From an uncultured Myxococcales bacterium (GTDB taxonomy: Bacteria; Myxococcota_A; Polyangia; Polyangiales; Polyangiaceae): a stretch of DNA of 64,000 nt. Within the stretch, counting starts at the first letter, position 1; each line of letters begins with the position of its first letter. The translations under genes and the position numbers were made by a program. Below the pieces are notes generated by a model, which was not told the origin of the DNA, ran no database searches, and saw nothing but the letters and a program-made list of their open reading frames with translations. The stretch spans positions 1 through 64,000 of the forward strand of contig CALMUT010000079.1 of assembly GCA_937872925.1 (NCBI GenBank). Direction: 5' to 3'. Shown one piece after another: positions 17,954-24,336 of the stretch.

Positions 17954-18424
17954 ATGATCGTCTTCGAGTCCTCCGCGAAGATCTTGCAGTTCTTGCACCT
18001 GCTGGCCGCCGTCACTTCCATCGCGGCGTGCGTGCATTTGATCGTGCGCTTGGTCCGATCTCGCGTTGACCGTCGGATCTACGTGCACGCACGCACGTTG
18101 CTCGTCGCGTATGTGAGCCTCTACGGCTTGGGCTCCGTGGTGTATCCGACCTTTCGCGTGCGGGTGCGCGCCGAATTCCTCGACCGCGCGTACCCGTGGG
18201 CAACCGGGCTCTTCGAGATCAAGGAGCAAGCTGCAACCTTGGCTCTGCTGCCGGTGATTGGCCTGTTCCTGTTGACGCGTCCCGTGTGGAAAGGCGCCGA
18301 GCGCCCGCGCGCCACCCAGCGTGGACACGCGCCACTGCTCTTGGGCTTGAGCTCGATGGTCTTGTTGGTGCTCCTCTTCAACGCCTGCGTGGGGTGGTAC
18401 CTGGGCACGCTCGGGAGCGTGTGA
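17954..18424 (+). CDS. Four-helix integral membrane protein with intramembrane histidines
   Basis: A 156-residue protein with four predicted membrane helices and no signal peptide. The first helix carries two histidines about 13 residues apart (FLHLLAAVTSIAACVHL), a spacing that could coordinate haem b, though this is only suggestive. A polar loop with EIKEQ precedes helix three. It ends 3 nt before the next membrane-protein gene. It follows the haem-lipoprotein gene by 112 nt on the same strand, so operon membership is probable but not certain. Confidence 0.75.
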   Translation: MIVFESSAKILQFLHLLAAVTSIAACVHLIVRLVRSRVDRRIYVHARTLLVAYVSLYGLGSVVYPTFRVRVRAEFLDRAYPWATGLFEIKEQAATLALLPVIGLFLLTRPVWKGAERPRATQRGHAPLLLGLSSMVLLVLLFNACVGWYLGTLGSV

Positions 18425-18427
18425 GGC

Positions 18428-18772
18428 ATGCAACCCAAGGACCGCATCGCGATCGCCATCTGTGCAGCCATTCTGGTTGCCTGTGTGGTGCATCTCGTCG
18501 CGCCACCGAGCTTCATTTATTATCCCCTAGAGCGCAGCTGGCGCTGGGAACGCGCCGAATCCGGTGTCGCCATGTTCTGGTATGGCCGCTCCGCCTGGAC
18601 CCTCGCGGCGGGCGCGGCGGTTTTTGGCATGGGGTATTTCGCTACGGGAAGGATGCGAGGCGAGGCCCCTGCGTGGTTGCCCAAAGCCCTCGCGCTACTC
18701 AGCGTCGGCAGCCTCGTGCTCGCGCTGGGACTGATCGCCCGGCACGAGTGGGCAAGCTGGATGCTGCGCTAG
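18428..18772 (+). CDS. Three-helix small membrane protein
   Basis: A 114-residue membrane protein with hydrophobic helices near residues 6-25, 52-72 and 83-104. The external loop WRWERAESGVAMFWYGRSAW is tryptophan-rich. It starts 3 nt after the stop of the previous membrane-protein gene, so the two products probably act together, perhaps as a small two-subunit membrane complex. No family recognised. Confidence 0.72.
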   Translation: MQPKDRIAIAICAAILVACVVHLVAPPSFIYYPLERSWRWERAESGVAMFWYGRSAWTLAAGAAVFGMGYFATGRMRGEAPAWLPKALALLSVGSLVLALGLIARHEWASWMLR

Positions 18773-18781
18773 GCAAGCGCG

Positions 18782-20125
18782 CTACTTGCTCTTGATCTTG
18801 TACGCGACCACCACCGGCGGATTCGCGTACTGGCCCTGCTCGGTGTCGGCGCCTTGCAGCGTCAGATACAAAAGCCCTGAAGCGGGATCGAAGCTGCCGC
18901 CGCCGATCTCGCCGCTGAACGGCGTGGCGAACTCGCCATGGGCGTGGGGGCGCACGGCGGAGGCGTCGAGCTGTCCGTCTTTGACCTTGACCAAGTCGTT
19001 GACGTCCCAGAACCAGTAGTAGTTGCTGTTGTCGCTGGTGTCGTTGGAACAATAGCCACCGCAGGCTTGGCTCGCGCCCGTAGGCGTACACTTGTAGCAA
19101 ACGCCCGTCTTGTGCCCGCCGCTGCTGCCTAGGGTCACGTAGGAACGCGTGCCCGGCGCAACGAAGCCATAGTTCGCGCGAGAAAGATGCGTCCAGAGGT
19201 CGTTCGTCTTGGTGTCGTTGCTCAGGTCATCGTGCAGGGGCTTTGCCAGGCTGAAGTCGAGTAGCGCCGTCGTAGCGACGCTGCCCGGCGTGGCACTACC
19301 GATAACGTCTGCGGGGTCGAATATGAATGCCGACGGACCGACACTGAGACGGCCAATGATCGGTACGCCGCTCGAAGCGCCGGTGATCGTGGTGCCGCCG
19401 AGAAGCGACTGCCAGACACTGGGAACGGGCGAGACCCAACCCGCCGCGTGCGCTGCGCCACCGAAGGCGTAGAAACCATCGACGCTGGAGCCAGCAAGAT
19501 CCGAAGCGTCGCGCAGCACCAGCGTGGTGTGCGTATTGTCCGCCGGAGCGTCGTAGTACTCGTAAGCGTGCACGAGCAGCTCTTGGCCGCCGGGCCCATC
19601 GAAAAGCGCTAGCCCGCTGATCTGATCAATTGCCTGCGGATTGGCACTGACGCGATCCAGCACGGTGACGAAGCTCTGCATCGGCGGCGCGGCCATGTTC
19701 AGATCCGAAAGCGTGGTGCTGTTCTTGAGCGCCGGCAGCTTGAACTCCGCGATAGCCTGCTGGTGATCATGGCCCACGATGAAGATCGAGTCGTTCTTTG
19801 GGTTGTAGACCAGCGGGCCTTCGGAAAAGTTCAGGGAAGAGACGCCGAACTCTGCCGACGGCAAGCGAAGCGCCCCCTGGTATTCAAGGTCCGTCACCGC
19901 TAGCAGCGGCAGCTTGTCGGGCGAGACTGCACCGCCAGCGCCGCCACTGCCCGCAGCGCCACTCCCTGCGGATCCACCGCTTCCTGCCGCGCCCCCCGAA
20001 GCCCCGGTGCCGGACGCCCCGCTACCCGATGCGCCAGCACTGCCACCCGCGCCATCAGAGCTGCTGCCATCAGAACAACCGGCGACCGTCAAGCACAGAG
20101 CCGCAAATGCGAGATGTCGAAGCAT
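18782..20125 (-). CDS. Propeller-like secreted lipoprotein
   Basis: A 447-residue lipoprotein (lipobox TVAGC, then a Ser/Gly/Ala linker of about 60 residues). The body has beta-rich repeats (LEYQGALRLPS, NPKNDSIFIVGHDH, GSFDPASGLLYLTLQG), suggesting a propeller, and a Cys cluster CYKC...CGGYC that may be a disulphide loop. The ATG at 20125 gives the lipoprotein signal; the ORF extends 36 codons upstream with a very basic leader that does not look translated. It converges on the membrane-protein gene ending at 18772, only 9 nt away. Confidence 0.78.
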   Translation of the reverse strand: MLRHLAFAALCLTVAGCSDGSSSDGAGGSAGASGSGASGTGASGGAAGSGGSAGSGAAGSGGAGGAVSPDKLPLLAVTDLEYQGALRLPSAEFGVSSLNFSEGPLVYNPKNDSIFIVGHDHQQAIAEFKLPALKNSTTLSDLNMAAPPMQSFVTVLDRVSANPQAIDQISGLALFDGPGGQELLVHAYEYYDAPADNTHTTLVLRDASDLAGSSVDGFYAFGGAAHAAGWVSPVPSVWQSLLGGTTITGASSGVPIIGRLSVGPSAFIFDPADVIGSATPGSVATTALLDFSLAKPLHDDLSNDTKTNDLWTHLSRANYGFVAPGTRSYVTLGSSGGHKTGVCYKCTPTGASQACGGYCSNDTSDNSNYYWFWDVNDLVKVKDGQLDASAVRPHAHGEFATPFSGEIGGGSFDPASGLLYLTLQGADTEQGQYANPPVVVAYKIKSK

Positions 20126-20236
20126 CCACAAAAAGTGCCTGCGCCGAAGCCGTGGGTCAAGGCGCCGACAAGCACCACGCTTCTTCTGCGGCTGTCTGCG
20201 CGGGTGCTTCGCGCGCCGCCGCTTTCGATGCACCGT

Positions 20237-20947
20237 CTACAGCAGCTCGTTCTTGGCGCCCGTGGTGCCGTACTTCGCGAGCTCCCAGGTGCGTTTTCCG
20301 TCGTTGCCCTTCACGATCCCGGTGATCGGCACGTCCGGATGGGACCAAAAGGTTGTCTTGTTGCGAGTGCCCTGCCACTTGGTGTCGCCGACCCATTTAT
20401 AGGCGCCCAACAGCTTGCCAGCCGGCACATCCATGTCTTCCTGGGGACCCTTCTCGATAGCGCCAGGGTCCATCTTGATCATGATGCCGTCCGTGGGCCG
20501 ATACTTCGCCGCCATACGCAGCATGCTGCCGCCGATCTCTTGCACGCCGCGGCCAGGCGCCTTGAAACGCATCTTCTCAGGCTGTGCGTCGTTGATGTCC
20601 GCCGCCGTTTTCACTGGCATCAACATTTGCACGACAGCGCCCTGGCCCTTCATGTTGCTGACCATCTGCAACCAGAACGACTCCCCCTCCTTGTCCGTGA
20701 CCGCCCAAGCGTAGCGCTCTGCGCCGCCACCACCTTGCATGCGGTATTCGACGAACTGGCCCACGGCGATGGGCATGAGGGCAAAACCTGCGGGTTTGGC
20801 GGGCTGCGCTGCCGCGGGGGCGGCATTCGATGCCGCGACGGCGGGGTTCGAGGCGCTGGCGGCCCCTGGCTCTTGCTTCTTGTCGCCCCCAAGCATCTTG
20901 CAGCCCAAGAGCACGATCACCAAACCAGCGAGGGAAACTCGACGCAT
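20237..20947 (-). CDS. Hypothetical lipoprotein
   Basis: A 236-residue lipoprotein with signal MRRVSLAGLVIVLLGCK and an Ala/Pro linker. The folded part starts with VGQFVEYRMQGGGGAERY and alternates beta strands with short turns to KRTWELAKYG, the pattern of lipoproteins that bind hydrophobic ligands or of DUF3108-like domains. No family is certain. It lies in a leftward run with its neighbours, which also encode lipoproteins. Confidence 0.75.
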   Translation of the reverse strand: MRRVSLAGLVIVLLGCKMLGGDKKQEPGAASASNPAVAASNAAPAAAQPAKPAGFALMPIAVGQFVEYRMQGGGGAERYAWAVTDKEGESFWLQMVSNMKGQGAVVQMLMPVKTAADINDAQPEKMRFKAPGRGVQEIGGSMLRMAAKYRPTDGIMIKMDPGAIEKGPQEDMDVPAGKLLGAYKWVGDTKWQGTRNKTTFWSHPDVPITGIVKGNDGKRTWELAKYGTTGAKNELL

Positions 20948-21013
20948 AGTGCGAAAGTCGCATCAGCAGTCGAGGATTGCAAGCGCCGGCTACACCGCAA
21001 TACTGCGTTTGCC

Positions 21014-21694
21014 TCAGCACTCCGCTTTGCAGCCTGCGTCAGATCCGCAGCTGACGCAGGGGAACCAGTCGCAGCTGACTTGCGAGCAGAACTGCCACTG
21101 ATCCGGACCGCAGCATCGGTAGTTGCTGCCGTTCTTCCACGCGCATTTGGCGCCGAGCTCGAGCTGGCACTTGGACCAACTGCAGCTGATCGTGCAGCGC
21201 TGCTCCTCACAGGTGTCGTTGCAGAGCGCGGGGCCGAGGGTGCCAGGTTCGCATACACCTTGGTTCTGGCAGATACTCGATCCCCACTGCCCGTTGGCAG
21301 CACAGGTTCGCGTCAACGTGCCGCACTTCGCGCAAGCGCCCAGGACCTGCTGTTGACCCGGCGAACAGCCGCCACCGCTGCCGCCTGCTCCCGTGCCCCC
21401 GGCCCCGGTGCCTCCCGTGCCGCCCGCTCCGGTGCCTCCTGCTCCGGTGCCGCCCGTCGCGCCAATGCCCGAAACGCCTCCGCCGGCCGCAGCCCCGCTC
21501 GCACCGGCGAAACCGCCCGTCAGGCCAAAACCGGCGGCGCCAGAGGGGCCGGCGTCTTGTCCTTGGCCCGCGCCTTGGCCCGCACCGCCCCCGCTGGCTG
21601 CAGTGCCCGCATCCGGGCTTGGCTCTTCCAACGGCGCAAGCTCGAAAGTACAGGCCACGACGCCCAGGGATGCAAATATCCATCTCACGTGCAT
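21014..21694 (-). CDS. Cysteine-rich lipoprotein
   Basis: A 226-residue lipoprotein (lipobox VVAC). The first half is a Gly/Ala/Thr linker. The second half has about 16 cysteines in pairs (CSPGQQQVLGACAKC, CNDTCEEQRCTISC, CGSDAGCKAEC), probably a disulphide-rich surface domain. The alternation of Cys with Trp/Gly recalls other myxobacterial Cys-rich modules, such as that in the protein at 13233. Function unknown. Confidence 0.75.
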   Translation of the reverse strand: MHVRWIFASLGVVACTFELAPLEEPSPDAGTAASGGGAGQGAGQGQDAGPSGAAGFGLTGGFAGASGAAAGGGVSGIGATGGTGAGGTGAGGTGGTGAGGTGAGGSGGGCSPGQQQVLGACAKCGTLTRTCAANGQWGSSICQNQGVCEPGTLGPALCNDTCEEQRCTISCSWSKCQLELGAKCAWKNGSNYRCCGPDQWQFCSQVSCDWFPCVSCGSDAGCKAEC

Positions 21695-21829
21695 GGAGGT
21701 CGTCCGGTGCGTCCCGCCTCGCGAAAGCTAGCACACAGCGAGCGACCTGGCCGCCAGCATCGCGTACAGCGCGCGGTCAGCGCCCTCGCTCGCTTCCGCC
21801 GATGTGTGCAGGCCGGCGCGGTGGGGAGC

Positions 21830-22420
21830 TCAGGCGCTGACAGCGTCCCAGCAAGCTTGCTCGGCGTCGGCAACAACGGCGTCGGTGAGTTCGATTCGAC
21901 CCTCCCAGTGCGCCCGCATGATCCCCACGAACGCACCGAATACGAGTTCCATGAGCACCACCGCGTCCAGGGGTTTGAGCAAGCCGTCTGCTTGCGCGCC
22001 CTGGATCACGCTGCGCGCAAAGGTCTTTGTGTTCCCGTCGACGGTCCGGCTCTCGTCGTCGAGGTAAGAGGCGTGGTTGTGGAGTTCGATAAAGGCAAAG
22101 GCGGCGGGGTTTTCCCGGGCGAAGTCGATGATCTCGTGCCACATCACGCGGAACTGCTCGCGGGGCGCTGCGTCGTAGGGGAACTTCGTGAACACCCGCT
22201 GCGCGACCTCCGTCTTCCAGTGTCGAAACAGGGCGTTGACGAGCGCCTCCTTGCTGTCGAAGTAGCGGTAGATGGTGCCCGCGGCGACGCCGGCGCGCTT
22301 GGCGATTTCCGGGATAGCCGTGCCGTAGAAGCCTCGGTCGACGAAGCACTGCAGTGCCGCAGAAAGGATGTCCGCGCGCCGATCGGAGCGTTCCAGGGGC
22401 CGTCCGCGTTTGTTCGCCAT
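21830..22420 (-). CDS. TetR-family transcriptional repressor
   Basis: A 196-residue TetR/AcrR regulator. The N-terminal helix-turn-helix covers about residues 14-60 (ILSAALQCFVDRGFYGTAI, then VAAGTIYRYFDSKEALV, the family signature). The C-terminal helical domain would bind an inducer. It is divergent from the lipase-like lipoprotein gene at 22560. Palindromic sites TGAATGAA-N2-TTCATTCA lie 5 nt before its own start and in front of the lipase-like gene, so it probably represses both and is released by a lipid-like ligand (inference). No membrane or enzyme domains. Confidence 0.93.
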   Translation of the reverse strand: MANKRGRPLERSDRRADILSAALQCFVDRGFYGTAIPEIAKRAGVAAGTIYRYFDSKEALVNALFRHWKTEVAQRVFTKFPYDAAPREQFRVMWHEIIDFARENPAAFAFIELHNHASYLDDESRTVDGNTKTFARSVIQGAQADGLLKPLDAVVLMELVFGAFVGIMRAHWEGRIELTDAVVADAEQACWDAVSA

Positions 22421-22424
22421 TTGT

Positions 22425-22442
22425 TGAATGAATATTCAAACA
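22425..22442. promoter_or_regulatory. Candidate TetR operator upstream of the regulator gene
   Basis: TGAATGAATATTCAAACA is an imperfect inverted repeat (6 of 8 arm positions pair, 2-bp centre). It matches the perfect palindrome at 22521-22538 in one arm and lies 5 nt before the tetR start codon, overlapping the predicted -10 box. Autorepression is likely. Confidence 0.7.
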
Positions 22443-22460
22443 ATATCGCGAACTTGTCAA
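22432..22460 (-). promoter_or_regulatory. Candidate promoter of the tetR gene
   Basis: On the minus strand, TTGACA (22460-22455) is followed after 17 nt by GAATAT (22437-22432). The -35 box is perfect and the -10 box weak. The -10 lies inside the upstream operator. Confidence 0.5.
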
Positions 22461-22479
22461 TAGCCCGGCAAATATGCCA

Positions 22480-22508
22480 TTGACTGGCCTCAACTTGATG
22501 CCTATTCC
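22480..22508 (+). promoter_or_regulatory. Candidate promoter of the lipase-like gene
   Basis: TTGACT at 22480-22485 and TATTCC at 22503-22508 are separated by 17 nt. The predicted start point falls just before the perfect operator at 22521-22538, where a bound repressor would block transcription. Confidence 0.45.
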
Positions 22509-22520
22509 TTTGGCCGTTCC

Positions 22521-22538
22521 TGAATGAACATTCATTCA
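22521..22538. promoter_or_regulatory. Perfect palindromic TetR operator
   Basis: TGAATGAACATTCATTCA has two perfect 8-bp arms around CA. It lies 21 nt before the ATG at 22560, between the candidate promoter and the gene. TetR-family regulators commonly bind such 16-18-bp palindromes next to their own gene. Confidence 0.8.
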
Positions 22539-22559
22539 ACAATAGCAAAGGGCCTAGAC

Positions 22560-23699
22560 ATGAAGTTCCGAACCGTTCTTGCAACCTCGTTGATGTTCGT
22601 CGCCGCTGTCGGCTGCGACGACTTGCCCCCTGGAAACGTCAAGGATCCGAACTACTGGGGAGATGCGTTCCTCAAGAAGTACGAAAACGAGCTCGTGGTG
22701 GGGCAGCTGGAGGCGGGGCCGGGCAAGCTGGCCACGCCCCGGGTCGTGCTTCTGATCACCGGCGTGACGATCCCGGCCGAATGGTTCAAGCCGATCGAGG
22801 CGCGACTGACTCGCGACGGCTTCATCCCGGTCGTCTACGAGCCGCCGGAGCTTCTGAGCGGGGATCTCGAACAAAATTCCAAGTGGTTGGGCCAAGTAGT
22901 GGAGAAAACCAAGGCCGACTACCAGCAAGACACCATCGACATTCTCGCCGAATGCACTGGCGGCTTGATTGCGCGCCACTACATCCAATCCCTCGGAGGC
23001 GCCAAGAACGTTGCCCGCATGGTCACGTTCATCTCTCCCCAGCACGGCGTCGGCAAAGCACCCATGGCAGCCAGTATCGCGGGTTGGCCCGCGCTCTACG
23101 ATCTGTCGCCCGGCAGCGCCTTCTTGACGGCCGTGAACAATGCGCCACTGCCCAAAGACGTGGCGTTCACCTCCATCTACAGCTGCACCGACGAATACAT
23201 CCAGCCCTATCAGACGTCGATCATCCCCGGCGCCAAGAACATTGGTCTATGCAAAGGCTTCGTCGGGCACTTTGAGTTCTTTTACAACCCCGACATCTAC
23301 AACGTGATGCACGCTGAGCTGGTGGCGCCTGCGCCGAAAGACCCCCCTGCTGGTTCGGGCGGAAGTGGCGCGGGCGGAAGTGGCGCTGGTGGAAGTGGCT
23401 CTGGTGGAAGTGGCGGCATGGGCTCTGCTGCAGGTGCCGGTGCAGGTGGCTTCGGCGGCGCCGCCGGCGATGGGTCTGCGAGCAATGCGGCGGGTGCCGC
23501 CGGGGAAATCGGGCTCGCTGGAGCGCCCGGCGAAAACCCGGGAGGCGCTGGCAACGGCGCGACGGACGTCGGTGAATTCAATCCGGATCCCGGCGACGGC
23601 TGCAGCATGGGCGGCCCCCCGCGCCACAGCGGCGGTCTCTGGCTCACCCTGGGAGCGCTCGGCTTCGCATGGCAGCGGCGTCGCAACGCCGCGAAGTGA
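22560..23699 (+). CDS. Lipase-like alpha/beta-hydrolase lipoprotein with Cys in the nucleophile position
   Basis: A 379-residue lipoprotein (MKFRTVLATSLMFVAAVGC). Residues 55-250 show an alpha/beta-hydrolase order: VVLLITGVTIPAEWF, then FIPVVYEPPE, the nucleophile elbow ILAECTGGLIARHYI and FISPQHGVG. The elbow replaces the usual GxSxG with AECTGG, putting Cys132 (TGC at 22953-22955) where lipases have Ser. Cys is used in PHA synthases. A Gly/Ala linker and a MYXO-CTERM-like tail (DGCSMGG, then a helix and RRR) follow. A start at 22524 lies inside the operator and is rejected. It is divergent from, and probably repressed by, the TetR gene. Confidence 0.85.
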   Translation: MKFRTVLATSLMFVAAVGCDDLPPGNVKDPNYWGDAFLKKYENELVVGQLEAGPGKLATPRVVLLITGVTIPAEWFKPIEARLTRDGFIPVVYEPPELLSGDLEQNSKWLGQVVEKTKADYQQDTIDILAECTGGLIARHYIQSLGGAKNVARMVTFISPQHGVGKAPMAASIAGWPALYDLSPGSAFLTAVNNAPLPKDVAFTSIYSCTDEYIQPYQTSIIPGAKNIGLCKGFVGHFEFFYNPDIYNVMHAELVAPAPKDPPAGSGGSGAGGSGAGGSGSGGSGGMGSAAGAGAGGFGGAAGDGSASNAAGAAGEIGLAGAPGENPGGAGNGATDVGEFNPDPGDGCSMGGPPRHSGGLWLTLGALGFAWQRRRNAAK

Positions 23700-23720
23700 C
23701 GGGCTGCCAAGCTGAAAGCC

Positions 23721-23764
23721 TCACCCGCTGTTGGCGCGTGGCGTCGATGCCCGGCAGCGGGTGA
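23721..23764. terminator. Hairpin between convergent genes, possible bidirectional terminator
   Basis: TCACCCGCTG (23721-23730) pairs perfectly with CAGCGGGTGA (23755-23764) across a GC-rich 24-nt loop. It lies between the end of the lipase-like gene (23699) and the end of the haemerythrin-like gene (23796). No T-run follows on either strand, so intrinsic termination is uncertain. Confidence 0.35.
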
Positions 23765-23795
23765 CGCGCCTCGCGCCGCCGATGCCTGGCGGTGG

Positions 23796-24194
23796 CTACC
23801 AGTCGTCGATGCCCAAATATTGGGCGGCAACTCGATCGGAGGTGCGCTCGTGCCTGCGGAGCCAAACAAGTAGCGTCTCGGCTAGGGCCGCCAAGAGCTC
23901 GCTCTGGAACGCGTTGCATTGGGCGCGCAGGGCTCGAACTCGCATCAAGAACGCCGCGTGCTCCTGCTTGTGCCCTTCGGCCGCCGGATAGTCGCCGAGC
24001 GCCATCAGTTCCTCTTCGTGACTGAAGTGCAGCTCAAACTGATCGATCACACAATCAAAGTCGCTGGCCAGTTGTTCCCAGTTCGCGCCGGCTTCCAGGT
24101 TGCGCTGGATCTGGGCAATGCTGCCGGACAAATGCGAGTGCTGGGCAGCCACGCCATCTGGCATCGTGGTCATTGCGGATCGGGGAGCGTCCAT
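23796..24194 (-). CDS. Haemerythrin-like O2/metal-binding protein
   Basis: About 132 residues from the ATG at 24194; ATGs at 24173 and 24164 are alternatives. Metal-ligand motifs of the four-helix haemerythrin fold appear in order: His near 19-21, HFSHE at 56-60 (HxxxE), HKQEH at 75-79 (HxxxH) and HERTSD at 115-120 (HxxxxD). A di-iron centre binding O2 or sensing it is expected. There is no signal peptide and no fused output domain. It lies downstream of the EF-G paralogue but is separated from it by an intrinsic terminator, so it is probably expressed separately. The longer ORF upstream is not supported. Confidence 0.85.
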   Translation of the reverse strand: MDAPRSAMTTMPDGVAAQHSHLSGSIAQIQRNLEAGANWEQLASDFDCVIDQFELHFSHEEELMALGDYPAAEGHKQEHAAFLMRVRALRAQCNAFQSELLAALAETLLVWLRRHERTSDRVAAQYLGIDDW

Positions 24195-24282
24195 TAACCC
24201 ATGAGGCTGCGACGGATCTTGTCCACACGTCAAACGAAAAACTCCCCGGGTTGGCCTCGGATTGTTCCGGGCTAGGGCGCGC

Positions 24283-24325
24283 AAAAAACGCGCCGCTCCT
24301 CGGCTATTGCGTGTGGAGCGGCGCG
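24283..24325 (-). terminator. Intrinsic terminator of the EF-G paralogue
   Basis: On the minus strand an 11-bp perfect stem (arms 24315-24325 and 24289-24299, CGCGCCGCTCC with its complement) around a 15-nt loop is followed at once by TTTTTT (24288-24283). This is a textbook Rho-independent terminator, starting 12 nt after the EF-G stop. Confidence 0.88.
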
Positions 24326-24336
24326 CGCTATGACGA

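Noticed and set aside
20114-22483. A 789-codon rightward open frame
   Set aside because: It runs antisense to three genes with clear signal peptides and to the TetR gene. Long antisense frames are expected at this GC content, and its translation shows no domain.
22524-22559. An upstream ATG start for the lipase-like protein at 22524
   Set aside because: It lies inside the perfect operator and lacks a ribosome-binding site; the ATG at 22560 begins a proper lipoprotein signal.
23930-23960. A tRNA-like TTCGAA-type motif
   Set aside because: No cloverleaf can be drawn around it and it is inside the haemerythrin-like gene.
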